A stretch of DNA of 13,211 nt from Candidatus Nealsoniibacteriota bacterium. GTDB taxonomy: Bacteria; Patescibacteriota; Minisyncoccia; Minisyncoccales; MHMH01. The DNA is taken from positions 1 through 13,211 of the forward strand of contig JACOYG010000056.1 in the NCBI GenBank assembly GCA_016181985.1. Direction: 5' to 3'. Below, piece after piece: positions 4,877 through 12,107 of this stretch (positions are counted from its first letter, which is position 1; every line of letters begins with the position of its first letter). Below the pieces are notes generated by a model. The model ran no database searches. It had not been told where the DNA came from and was given only the letters and a program-made list of their open reading frames with translations. The translations under genes were made by a program, and so were the position numbers.

Positions 4877-6304
4877 ATGGAAAAACTGCGATTCGTATTC
4901 AAAAAAGTATTTACCGATGTTATTTATGCGGTTGTTGCTCTTAGCGTTGCCGTCAACGCACTTTTGGTTTATTACTTAATTTTGCTCAAAAGCAGCACCC
5001 TATCTTTATTCTTGCAGTCAAATAACGCTCTATATAATATTCTTTCCATTGGTTTTACCGCATTAATAAGCATCTTATTCGGTTTATCGGTGAGCTTGCT
5101 GTTCTATCATTTTAAATTAAAATCAGCTTCAAGGGGCGGCGCCGGCAGAATCGCATTTGGCGGATTTGTTGGGACACTTGCTACGGGCTGTCCCACATGC
5201 GGGGCTTGGCTGGTTTCCGCCATAGGCATTGGCGGCGGATTGGCGGCATTTCCTTTTCAGGGACTTGAATTAAAGGGTCTGGCTTTATTATTTTTAGGGT
5301 GGTCGGTGTATTCAAGCGCCAATGTCGTTTATAACCATGAAAAAGGCATTTGTTCTCAAGGTGAAATTTGGCAAAAAAAATTCTTGCCTCTTTTTCTTGG
5401 CATATCCGCCTTTCTTCTAATCTTAAACTTGCCTATTTTAGCCGCGAAATACAATTTTAAATTTTCCTTTCAGCCGGAAAAGGCGTCTTTAGCCGGTATT
5501 TCCGAAATAAGCGAGGATCATACCCACAATGATCTCAATTCATTATTTCCCGAGCAAGGATACAGCTTAAACGCTTCTTATGGCAATATTGGGCCAAAAA
5601 TGCTTGAGGCCGGCGTAATTGATTTGGAAAAATTTAAGCAGGTTTATGAAAGATCGGGTCAGCCCCTTACGGTAGATCAATTAAAAATTTTAACCGAAGG
5701 CTCCGATGAAAAAATAATTGTTAATCAAGATAACACTTATTTTCTGCTTAATTTCCTTTGGGCTTTCGGATTGCTGAATAAAAATTCTATTTTAGACGCA
5801 GGTCCTTTAATGAAATACGGCGGATTGGCTGGAGCGGGTAATTTTGCCTCTACCGGCGGCTGGACTTTAGCAAAAACAGACGCAATGGATTATTATTCAA
5901 AGTCAGCTGTTTTAACTCTTAATAATAAACAGCAAAAAGAATTGGAAGATTTTGCTTATAATTCATACCGACCGTGCTGTAATAATTCCACTGCTTTTGC
6001 TGATTGCAACCACGGCATGGCGGCTTTGGGACTCGGCATGATTATGGCGGCTCAAGGAGCTAATGCTGATGAAATGTTTGAGGCGCAAAAATACTTCAAC
6101 GCTTTTTGGTTCCCCCAGCAATATTCTGATTTAGCCAAATATTTTCAATCCAAAGAGGGCAAAAATTGGTCAGAGGTTGACGCTAGAGTAGTTATGGGCA
6201 AAGATTATTCTACGGCCTCGGGCTGGTCAAAAGTCCATAAATGGCTGCAGTCAAACGGTCTTTTGGAAGAGGCGCCATCTGGCGGCGGCGGCTGCGGCGT
6301 ATAA
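4877..6304 (+). CDS. Uncharacterised CPTCG membrane protein with Cys-rich C-terminal domain
   Basis: A 475-residue protein that I do not recognise as a named family. The N-terminal half (to about 190) has around five to six membrane helices (near 13-37, 50-77, 93-120, 132-150, 170-190). A Gly-Cys-Pro-Thr-Cys-Gly motif (104-109) opens the third, the kind of membrane CxxC seen in thiol relay or metal proteins. The soluble half (about 200-475), probably outside the membrane, starts with His-Thr-His near 215-217. It carries Cys367-Cys368-Asn-Asn-Ser-Thr-Ala-Phe-Ala-Asp-Cys377-Asn-His379, then an Ala/Gly-rich helix, and ends in a flexible Gly4-Cys473-Gly-Val tail. These Cys and His look like a metal or disulfide centre. 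ATG 4877 is preferred over TTG 4871 because of the -10 box. There is no SD. Its position before other His/Cys proteins and CopA suggests copper or thiol handling (inference). Confidence 0.85.
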   Translation: MEKLRFVFKKVFTDVIYAVVALSVAVNALLVYYLILLKSSTLSLFLQSNNALYNILSIGFTALISILFGLSVSLLFYHFKLKSASRGGAGRIAFGGFVGTLATGCPTCGAWLVSAIGIGGGLAAFPFQGLELKGLALLFLGWSVYSSANVVYNHEKGICSQGEIWQKKFLPLFLGISAFLLILNLPILAAKYNFKFSFQPEKASLAGISEISEDHTHNDLNSLFPEQGYSLNASYGNIGPKMLEAGVIDLEKFKQVYERSGQPLTVDQLKILTEGSDEKIIVNQDNTYFLLNFLWAFGLLNKNSILDAGPLMKYGGLAGAGNFASTGGWTLAKTDAMDYYSKSAVLTLNNKQQKELEDFAYNSYRPCCNNSTAFADCNHGMAALGLGMIMAAQGANADEMFEAQKYFNAFWFPQQYSDLAKYFQSKEGKNWSEVDARVVMGKDYSTASGWSKVHKWLQSNGLLEEAPSGGGGCGV

Positions 6305-6308
6305 AAAT

Positions 6309-6755
6309 ATGAAAACTATTGTAATTTTTATCATTATCATAACAGGAATCGCGGTTTGGTTTTTTGTTTCAAATTCTTCAAGTCCTCAATCTGATATTAT
6401 TGCCAAAAACGGCCTTCACTGGCACGCAAATTTAAGCATTAATATCTTAGGCGAAGCTAAAGATGCGCCGGCCGGCATCGGCCTTGCGGGGCTTCCCCAT
6501 AATCCAATGCACACTCACGACCGCGATAATGTAATTCATCTGGAATTTTCCGGTTTAGTCAAAAAAAACGATCTGCGATTGGGTAGATTTTTTGAAACCT
6601 GGGGTAAAACATTCAATGAACAATGTATTTTTGATAAATGCTCCGGTTCAGATGGCATATTGAAAATGATGGTTAACGGCGGGGAAAATACTGAATTCGA
6701 AAACTATATGATGCGGGACGAAGATAAAATTGAAATAATTTTTGAAAAACCATGA
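6309..6755 (+). CDS. Membrane-anchored His-rich protein, unknown function
   Basis: A 148-residue protein with an N-terminal anchor (3-20) and an outward domain. It has a dense set of candidate metal ligands: His37-Trp-His39, His64-Asn-Pro-Met-His68-Thr-His70-Asp, His77 (Ile-His-Leu-Glu), and Cys106/Cys111. The pattern HxH, then His-Thr-His-Asp, then Ile-His-x-Glu, then Leu-Gly-Arg-Phe-Phe-Glu-Thr-Trp recurs in uncharacterised exported proteins of bacteria and archaea, as far as I recall; I know no assigned function. It starts 4 nt after the CPTCG gene without an SD, and its stop overlaps the next start (ATGA, 6752-6755). External copper or other metal binding is inference from residues and context. 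Confidence 0.82.
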   Translation: MKTIVIFIIIITGIAVWFFVSNSSSPQSDIIAKNGLHWHANLSINILGEAKDAPAGIGLAGLPHNPMHTHDRDNVIHLEFSGLVKKNDLRLGRFFETWGKTFNEQCIFDKCSGSDGILKMMVNGGENTEFENYMMRDEDKIEIIFEKP

Positions 6756-7126
6756 AGTCAGCATTAATAATTTTACTGGTTTTGAGCTTTATGGGAATCG
6801 CCGTTTTTGGCGCTTTTGGCATGAATCATGGCAATGGTCACGGTTCTGGATGCATCGGAGCAATCGCAAATGGCAGAGAGTGCGCTGGAGAAAATAATTC
6901 CCTGCAATCCATAAACTTTCATCTCAAGACTTTTAAAAGTTTTTCAACGGCGATATTTTTGCTCATTGCCTCCCTGACTTTAGCTGCAAATTTACGGGTT
7001 ATTGCCGATATTCAGGAAGTTGCGCAAAATAAGCAATTTGTTGTTATTGAACAGCGTTTTTCTCTACGGCAACAAAAATTTACTCACTGGCTGGCTATTC
7101 ACGAAAATAGTCCGGCCATTCTTTAG
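6752..7126 (+). CDS. Small two-helix membrane protein with His/Cys loop
   Basis: A 124-residue protein with two hydrophobic segments (about 4-23 and 66-84). They are separated by a loop holding Met-Asn-His26-Gly-Asn-Gly-His30-Gly-Ser-Gly-Cys34 and a second Cys44, possibly a metal site on the outer face. The C-terminal 40 residues are polar. The ATGA overlap with the previous gene indicates coupled translation, and there is no SD. I do not recognise a named family. Its loop and the His-rich neighbour suggest a shared task in metal binding, but this is inference. Confidence 0.75.
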   Translation: MKSALIILLVLSFMGIAVFGAFGMNHGNGHGSGCIGAIANGRECAGENNSLQSINFHLKTFKSFSTAIFLLIASLTLAANLRVIADIQEVAQNKQFVVIEQRFSLRQQKFTHWLAIHENSPAIL

Positions 7127-7205
7127 AAAGCTGATATAAAGCCGTTATCTGATGGTTTTTATATTGGCGTTTTTGTTATTATTAATTTTAAATCAACAAA
7201 ATAAT

Positions 7206-7706
7206 ATGAATAAAATAGTTATAGGAGTTGCCGCGGCAATCATTGTTCTCGGAGGTATCCTCTTGATCGCGCGGCCTAATTTGCAAAGCAGCAATAATAC
7301 GGCAAGCGTAACCGCGGGATTACCGGAAGTTATTGCGGTCGAAGAGAAAATTTTTGATTTTGGCAAAATTTCTATGGCTAAGGGAGAGGTGAGCCATTCT
7401 TTTACGATAAAAAATACCGGCGAAGATCCGGTGATAATTGATAAAATGTTTACTTCGTGCATGTGCACCACGGCTGTGCTCAAAATAAACGGTAAAGCAT
7501 TCGGTCCTTATGGCATGCAGGGCCACGGATTTATCCCGAAGATAAACCAAAAACTCGGCGTTGGCGAAGAGGCGATAGTTGAAGCAACCTTTGATCCCGC
7601 GGCTCATGGACCAGCCGGCGTTGGGCCCATTCAGAGGGCAATAATTATAGAAAATAACGCAGGCGAACCAATTCAATTGATCTTTAACGCTAATGTGACT
7701 CCATAA
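7206..7706 (+). CDS. DUF1573 family membrane-anchored protein
   Basis: A 166-residue protein with one N-terminal anchor (about 4-22) and a single immunoglobulin-like DUF1573 domain. Visible hallmarks are the Phe-Asp-Phe-Gly-Lys-Ile opening strand, Phe-Thr-Ile-Lys-Asn-Thr-Gly, and the Ser-Cys85-Met-Cys87-Thr-Thr motif. The function of DUF1573 is unknown; its Ser-Cys-x-Cys-Thr motif is strongly conserved and could bind metal or take part in thiol exchange. The frame is open from ATG 7152, but that start would add 18 hydrophobic residues in front of a normal anchor, so ATG 7206 is preferred, 79 nt after the previous stop. No SD is present. It lies 4 nt before a CcdA-like gene. Confidence 0.85.
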   Translation: MNKIVIGVAAAIIVLGGILLIARPNLQSSNNTASVTAGLPEVIAVEEKIFDFGKISMAKGEVSHSFTIKNTGEDPVIIDKMFTSCMCTTAVLKINGKAFGPYGMQGHGFIPKINQKLGVGEEAIVEATFDPAAHGPAGVGPIQRAIIIENNAGEPIQLIFNANVTP

Positions 7707-7710
7707 AATT

Positions 7711-8493
7711 ATGAATAAAAAACTTTTGATTCTCATAATTGCCGGGATTTTCCTTACTGGACTCTTCTTCTTTTTTAAGTTCGGAAATATGGGCGCATCA
7801 GCGCTCTGGAATTTATCAGACGGCGGAAAGTGGCTTTTGCCTCTTGTGAGTGTCTCTGCCATAATTGACAGCATCAATCCATGCGCTTTTTCGGTGCTTA
7901 TTATGACTATCGCCTTTTTGTTCAGTATTGGAAAACTCCGCTCGTCTATTCTAAAAATTGGCGGTTCATATATTGCTGGAATTTTTATTGTTTATCTGCT
8001 TATCGGATTAGGGCTCCTGCAGACCCTCCACCTTTTCAATACGCCGCACTTTATGGCAAAGGCAGGAGCCGGTCTTCTCATTGTTTTGGGAGCGATTAAC
8101 CTCATCAATGAATTTTTTCCGGTATTTCCAATAAAGTTCAAAATTCCTAAAATCGCCCATGCTAAAATGGCTCAACTCATGGAAAAGGGGTCTATCGCTA
8201 CGGCATTTCTTTTGGGCGGACTAGTCGGGCTTTGCGAATTTCCGTGTACTGGCGGGCCGTACCTTATGGTTTTAGGGCTATTGCGTGATCAGGCGACATA
8301 TCTTAGGGGGGCTGGATATCTCTTGTTTTATAATCTGATTTTTATTTTGCCGCTTGCCATTATTCTCGGCATTGCCAGCGATAAAAGTCTTCTAGAAAAA
8401 GTTCAGTCGTGGCAGCAGCAGAAAAAACAGGTTATGCGTTTTGCGTCAGGAATAGTTATGATATTGCTGGGGTTTCTAATATTTTTAATTTAA
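7711..8493 (+). CDS. CcdA/DsbD-like transmembrane thiol electron carrier
   Basis: A 260-residue protein with about seven membrane segments. It has the paired cysteine motifs of the CcdA/DsbD core: Asp-Ser-Ile-Asn-Pro-Cys58-Ala-Phe in the first core helix and Leu-Cys175-Glu-Phe-Pro-Cys179-Thr-Gly-Gly-Pro in the second half. Such proteins carry electrons from cytoplasmic thioredoxin to thiol proteins outside the membrane, for cytochrome c assembly, disulfide repair or copper-site assembly. An extra helix precedes the core (residues 4-22). It follows the DUF1573 gene by 4 nt and precedes a CPIC membrane protein by 4 nt, with no SD at either start. No cytochrome c CXXCH motif occurs in the window, so the client is more likely one of the Cys-rich neighbours. 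Confidence 0.9.
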   Translation: MNKKLLILIIAGIFLTGLFFFFKFGNMGASALWNLSDGGKWLLPLVSVSAIIDSINPCAFSVLIMTIAFLFSIGKLRSSILKIGGSYIAGIFIVYLLIGLGLLQTLHLFNTPHFMAKAGAGLLIVLGAINLINEFFPVFPIKFKIPKIAHAKMAQLMEKGSIATAFLLGGLVGLCEFPCTGGPYLMVLGLLRDQATYLRGAGYLLFYNLIFILPLAIILGIASDKSLLEKVQSWQQQKKQVMRFASGIVMILLGFLIFLI

Positions 8494-8497
8494 AAAT

Positions 8498-8950
8498 ATG
8501 GAAATTTATATCGCCATAGCTTCAATGCTGGCAATTACTTTTATTGTCTGGCTTAGTAATAAAATTTTTCCCTTTAAGATTTGCCCGATTTGCGCTGGAA
8601 TTAGCGGAACGTGGCTATGGGTTATCTCTGGTTTATATTTAGGCTGGCTAGATGCTGAAAATTGGCGATTGTTTGCGGCTATGGGCATGGGCAGTTCAAT
8701 AGTCGGCATTGCTTATCAATTGGAAAAAAAGATATCAAACAAAAGTCTTCTGCTCTGGAAAACGCTTTTTATTCCGGCGGGATTTGCCGCAATGTACGGC
8801 GCCTTGATGCAGAAATTTGATATTTTATCTGGCGGATTAATCTTTCTCTTGATAATCGTTACCGTGTTTTTACTGCCGGTTGCGGAAAAATCTAAACAAA
8901 ACCAAACAAAAATTCAGGAATTAAAAAATAAAATGAAAAATTGCTGTTAA
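8498..8950 (+). CDS. Small membrane protein with CPIC motif and C-terminal Cys pair
   Basis: A 150-residue protein with about four membrane segments (2-20, 34-48, 55-70, 88-130 region). A Cys29-Pro-Ile-Cys32 motif sits at the end of helix 1, and a polar coiled tail ends in Lys-Asn-Cys-Cys. I know no named family. The CxxC in a membrane setting, and its position directly after a CcdA-like carrier and before CopA, suggest thiol transfer or Cu(I) binding (inference). The copA promoter begins within its last codons. No SD precedes it. Confidence 0.8.
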   Translation: MEIYIAIASMLAITFIVWLSNKIFPFKICPICAGISGTWLWVISGLYLGWLDAENWRLFAAMGMGSSIVGIAYQLEKKISNKSLLLWKTLFIPAGFAAMYGALMQKFDILSGGLIFLLIIVTVFLLPVAEKSKQNQTKIQELKNKMKNCC

Positions 8951-8969
8951 AAAAACTATATGTTAAAAT
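8941..8969 (+). promoter_or_regulatory. Leaderless copA promoter, extended -10
   Basis: TTGCTG (8941-8946), a 17-nt spacer, and TAAAAT (8964-8969) with TG one base upstream (8961-8962). The start of transcription is expected seven nt on, at the A of ATG 8976, so copA mRNA would be leaderless. An imperfect palindrome, GTTAAAATTAAAC (8962-8974), covers the -10 box and would suit a repressor, but it is AT-rich and could be chance. Confidence 0.7.
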
Positions 8970-8975
8970 TAAACT

Positions 8976-11210
8976 ATGCGTAAGGAAATACTCAAAATTC
9001 AAGGGATGCATTGCGCTTCTTGCGCAATGACTATTCAAAAAGCTGTTTCAAAAATGATTGGCATAAAATCAGCCGAGGTTAATTTTGGAACGGAAACTTT
9101 GTCGGCGGAGTACGATGAAACGAAGATTGGTCACAAAGACATAGAAAAAGCCGTAAAAGAAGTCGGTTATAAATTAGAAATTCCGGAGCAAGAAAAACCG
9201 TCCATGACGATGTCGCATGAAGAGCATCTTTTGGAAAAAGATAAAACCGAAAGAGAAAAAGAATTAAATTCCTTAAAGAAAAAGGTTATTATCGGAAGCA
9301 TTTTTTCGGTTATCATATTTTTGGGCAGTTTTCCCGAGTGGTTCCAGTTTATTCCCAAAATACTGCAAAATTATTTCGTTTTATTAATTCTCACCGCGCC
9401 GGTCCAATTCTGGGTGGGATCTAAATTTTACAGGGGATTGGTCGTGCTTTTCAAATACAGAACTGCCGATATGAATACCCTGATCTCAATAGGCACTTTG
9501 GCGGCATATTTTTATAGTTCGGCGGTGACTTTTTTCCCCGGCTTCTTTGAGAAAGGCGGCATTATGCCCAAAGTTTATTTTGACACCTCCGCTATTATCA
9601 TCACCTTAATTCTACTCGGCAAGTATCTTGAAATGCTGGCTAGAGGACGAGCTTCCGAAGCCATCAAAAAACTGATGAAACTGGGGGCTAAAACGGCCAG
9701 AATTATTATAAATGGACAGGAAAAGGAAATTCCCATTGAAGAAGTGGCTGCGGGACAGGAAATTCTGGTGAAACCCGGAGAAAAAATTCCGGTTGACGGC
9801 GAAGTTTTAGACAGCAAATCTTCGGTTGACGAATCTTTGGTAACAGGAGAATCAATGCCCGTATCCAAGGAACGCGGCTCGAAAGTTATCGGATCCACCA
9901 TCAATCTTTCCGGCATGCTGCGATTTAAGGCGACGAAGGTGGGCAAAGATACTTTGTTGTCCCAAATAATTAAAATGGTTGAACAGGCTCAGGCATCTAA
10001 AGCTCCCATACAAAGATTAGCGGATTTGGTTTCGGGCTATTTTGTGCCGGCGGTTATCGGCATTGCCGCTTTAACGTTCGCTCTTTGGTTTTTCTTGGGG
10101 CCTACCCCCGCTCTGACTTTTGCCTTAGTTAATTTTGTGGCGGTTTTAATTATCGCCTGCCCGTGCGCCCTGGGATTAGCCACTCCTTTGGCAATCATGA
10201 TAGGAACGGGCAATGCCGCGCAAAAAGGCATTTTGATCAAAGATGCGGAAAGTCTGGAGATCGCCAATAAAATTAAGGCGATTATCTTGGATAAAACCGG
10301 AACGCTAACTCAAGGAAAACCCGATCTTACGGACATAATAGTCTATGGTAATTTTTCAGAAAAAGAAGTTTTGCGATTAGCGGCTTCTTTGGAAAGATAT
10401 TCGGAGCATCACTTGGCAAAACCGATCGTTGAAAAAGCGAAGAGAGATAATTTGGAGCTCACTGAAGTGAAAAACTTTCAGGCAGTATCAGGCAAAGGAG
10501 TTAGGGGTGATTTGGGAATAATAGGCAACAGGAAATTAATGGAGGATTCTGGCATATCTTTAGTTAATATTGAAAAAGACATAATAAAGCTGGAAGAAGA
10601 AGGCAAGACTGCTGTAATTCTTGCCGTTGAAAATCGCGTTGTCGGCATTTTGGCCGTAGCCGACACCCTCAAAAAAGAGGCGAGGGAAGTCATTAAGTCA
10701 TTAAGAGAAAAGGGGATAGAGGTTTGGATGATTACCGGCGATAACGAAAGAGTAGCTCGAACGATCGGACAACAGCTTGGCATAGAAAATATCATGGCCC
10801 AAGTTCTGCCTCAAGACAAAGCCGGAAAAGTAAAAGAAATTCAAAAAACCGGTAAATTTGTTGCTATGGTTGGAGATGGCATAAATGATGCTCCGGCTTT
10901 GGCTCAAGCCGATTTGGGAATTGCCATGGGGGAGGGGACTGATATTGCCATGGAATCTGCGGAGATAACTTTAATGAGAGGCGACCTGACTCTTATCCCT
11001 GAAATAATTTCTCTTTCCAAAAAAACCTTAAGAGTGATTAAACAAAATCTATTTTGGGCTTTTTTCTATAACTCGGCCTTTATTCCGGTGGCCGCCGGAG
11101 CTCTGTATCCTTTCTTCGGAATCTTGTTAAATCCGATCTTTGCCGCCGCCGCCATGGCTTTCAGCTCGCTCTCGGTCGTCTTAAATTCCCTCCGCCTTAA
11201 AAGTGCTTAG
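8976..11210 (+). CDS. copA: Cu(I)-exporting P1B-type ATPase
   Basis: A 744-residue copper pump with one N-terminal heavy-metal domain (Gly-Met-His-Cys13-Ala-Ser-Cys16), a Met/His-containing linker (Met-Thr-Met-Ser-His near 88), and eight expected helices. The core motifs are Thr-Gly-Glu-Ser (290-293), the membrane Cys-Pro-Cys (395-397), Asp439-Lys-Thr-Gly-Thr-Leu-Thr with the phosphorylated Asp, and Gly-Asp-Gly-Ile-Asn-Asp-Ala-Pro (633-640). Tyr-Asn in helix 7 and Met-x-x-Ser-Ser in helix 8 complete the Cu(I) (P1B-1) signature. Oddly, the Ser-Glu-His-Pro nucleotide-site motif reads Ser-Glu-His-His (476-479). It should expel cytoplasmic Cu(I) towards the cupredoxin and His/Cys-rich membrane proteins encoded upstream. 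It has its own promoter and no SD. Confidence 0.96.
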   Translation: MRKEILKIQGMHCASCAMTIQKAVSKMIGIKSAEVNFGTETLSAEYDETKIGHKDIEKAVKEVGYKLEIPEQEKPSMTMSHEEHLLEKDKTEREKELNSLKKKVIIGSIFSVIIFLGSFPEWFQFIPKILQNYFVLLILTAPVQFWVGSKFYRGLVVLFKYRTADMNTLISIGTLAAYFYSSAVTFFPGFFEKGGIMPKVYFDTSAIIITLILLGKYLEMLARGRASEAIKKLMKLGAKTARIIINGQEKEIPIEEVAAGQEILVKPGEKIPVDGEVLDSKSSVDESLVTGESMPVSKERGSKVIGSTINLSGMLRFKATKVGKDTLLSQIIKMVEQAQASKAPIQRLADLVSGYFVPAVIGIAALTFALWFFLGPTPALTFALVNFVAVLIIACPCALGLATPLAIMIGTGNAAQKGILIKDAESLEIANKIKAIILDKTGTLTQGKPDLTDIIVYGNFSEKEVLRLAASLERYSEHHLAKPIVEKAKRDNLELTEVKNFQAVSGKGVRGDLGIIGNRKLMEDSGISLVNIEKDIIKLEEEGKTAVILAVENRVVGILAVADTLKKEAREVIKSLREKGIEVWMITGDNERVARTIGQQLGIENIMAQVLPQDKAGKVKEIQKTGKFVAMVGDGINDAPALAQADLGIAMGEGTDIAMESAEITLMRGDLTLIPEIISLSKKTLRVIKQNLFWAFFYNSAFIPVAAGALYPFFGILLNPIFAAAAMAFSSLSVVLNSLRLKSA

Positions 11211-11239
11211 TAATAATTATTAACTAATTTAAAAAATTT

Positions 11240-12022
11240 ATGGAAAACAAAACGGAAAAAATGTGCTGCGATTATAAAAAATGCATGCCGGCCGCGGCGT
11301 ATCTTTTGACCGCATTTATAGCGGTTTTAATGTTATTTTTTGCCGTAGGCATTTTCAACAAAATAAAAGAGGGAAGATACATCGGCCAAAACTCTGCATA
11401 TAAAAATACTATTTCCGTTACAGCCACGGGAGATGTTTACGCCAAACCGGACTTAGCTCAAGTTTCTTTCTCTGTGGTAAATAACAATAAGACGGCTGTT
11501 GAAGCAATGTCGGAAAACGCAAATAAAATGAACGCCGTAATTGATTTTATAAAAAAGCAAGGGATAGAAGATAAAGATCTTAAAACTACCAATTTCAGCA
11601 TCAACCCTCGCTACGAATGGAGGAAAAACGGCGAAAGGGTTTTTATTGATTACGAGGTTTCTCAATCTTTAGATGTAAAAATCAGGGATTTAAACAAGAT
11701 CGGAGCAATTATTGAGGGAGCGGCAGGAAACGGAGCGAATCAAGCCGGCAGTTTATATTTCACAATTGATGATCAAGACAAAATAAACGCCGAAGCCCGT
11801 CAAAAAGCCATTAGCGAAGCTAAAATCAAAGCTCAAGATCTTGTTTCGGAGCTCGGCGTTAAATTGGGCAAAATTGTTAATTTTTCAGAAAGTGGCTATA
11901 ACCCGATTCCTATGTATGCTTTTAAGGAAATGGGAATGGGTGGCGGGGGAACGACTCCTCAAATAGAGACGGGAGAAAATAAGATTTCAGTAACCGTAAG
12001 CATAACCTACGAGATTCGTTAA
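11240..12022 (+). CDS. SIMPL-domain (DUF541) membrane-anchored protein
   Basis: A 260-residue protein with a short cytoplasmic N-terminus containing Met-Cys-Cys-Asp-Tyr-Lys-Lys-Cys, one membrane helix (about 18-38), and an outward SIMPL/DUF541 domain from about 55. The domain is recognised by Ile-Ser-Val-Thr-Ala-Thr-Gly-Asp-Val, Lys-Pro-Asp-Leu-Ala, the Thr-Asn-Phe-Ser-Ile-Asn-Pro stretch and the closing Val-Thr-Val-Ser-Ile-Thr-Tyr. SIMPL proteins form oligomers in the periplasm; a general function is not established, and some are linked to oxidative stress tolerance. The three N-terminal cysteines are not part of the domain and could bind metal on the inner side, which would fit its place 29 nt after copA. 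No SD is present. Confidence 0.88.
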   Translation: MENKTEKMCCDYKKCMPAAAYLLTAFIAVLMLFFAVGIFNKIKEGRYIGQNSAYKNTISVTATGDVYAKPDLAQVSFSVVNNNKTAVEAMSENANKMNAVIDFIKKQGIEDKDLKTTNFSINPRYEWRKNGERVFIDYEVSQSLDVKIRDLNKIGAIIEGAAGNGANQAGSLYFTIDDQDKINAEARQKAISEAKIKAQDLVSELGVKLGKIVNFSESGYNPIPMYAFKEMGMGGGGTTPQIETGENKISVTVSITYEIR

Positions 12023-12029
12023 GAATCTC
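12011..12029. other. Hairpin over the SIMPL stop codon
   Basis: GAGATTC (12011-12017) pairs with GAATCTC (12023-12029) around a five-nt loop that contains the TAA stop. A TTTT run follows only after seven more nt, so it is at best a weak terminator. Confidence 0.5.
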
Positions 12030-12040
12030 TGTGATGTTTT

Positions 12041-12082
12041 GAGGTTCGACCTCCCCCGTAATTTTGGGGGAGGTCGAACCTC
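12041..12082. repeat. 17-bp perfect hairpin with nested palindromes
   Basis: A 17-bp perfect inverted repeat (12041-12057 with 12066-12082) around an 8-nt loop, between convergent genes. Each arm is itself a small palindrome (GAGGT-tcg-ACCTC on the left, GAGGT-cga-ACCTC on the right), so it can fold as one long stem or two short ones. There is no U-tract on either strand, so it is not a standard terminator. It may block transcription by structure alone, or be a copy of a dispersed palindromic repeat. Confidence 0.75.
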
Positions 12083-12107
12083 CTAATATTTGCTCGCCGC
12101 GATATTT

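Noticed and set aside
7164..7193. Promoter for the DUF1573 gene (TTGGCG with TTAAAT 18 nt on)
   Set aside because: Both elements are weak in an AT-rich stretch, and co-transcription from upstream is just as likely.
7152..7205. ATG 7152 as start of the DUF1573 protein
   Set aside because: It would add a second hydrophobic stretch before the natural anchor; ATG 7206 gives a normal layout. Not fully excluded.
7320..7877. 185-residue minus-strand frame
   Set aside because: It lies antisense to the DUF1573 and CcdA-like genes and has no domain features or start signals.
12041..12082. Rho-independent terminator
   Set aside because: The stem is strong but neither strand has a following U-tract; listed as a palindromic repeat instead.
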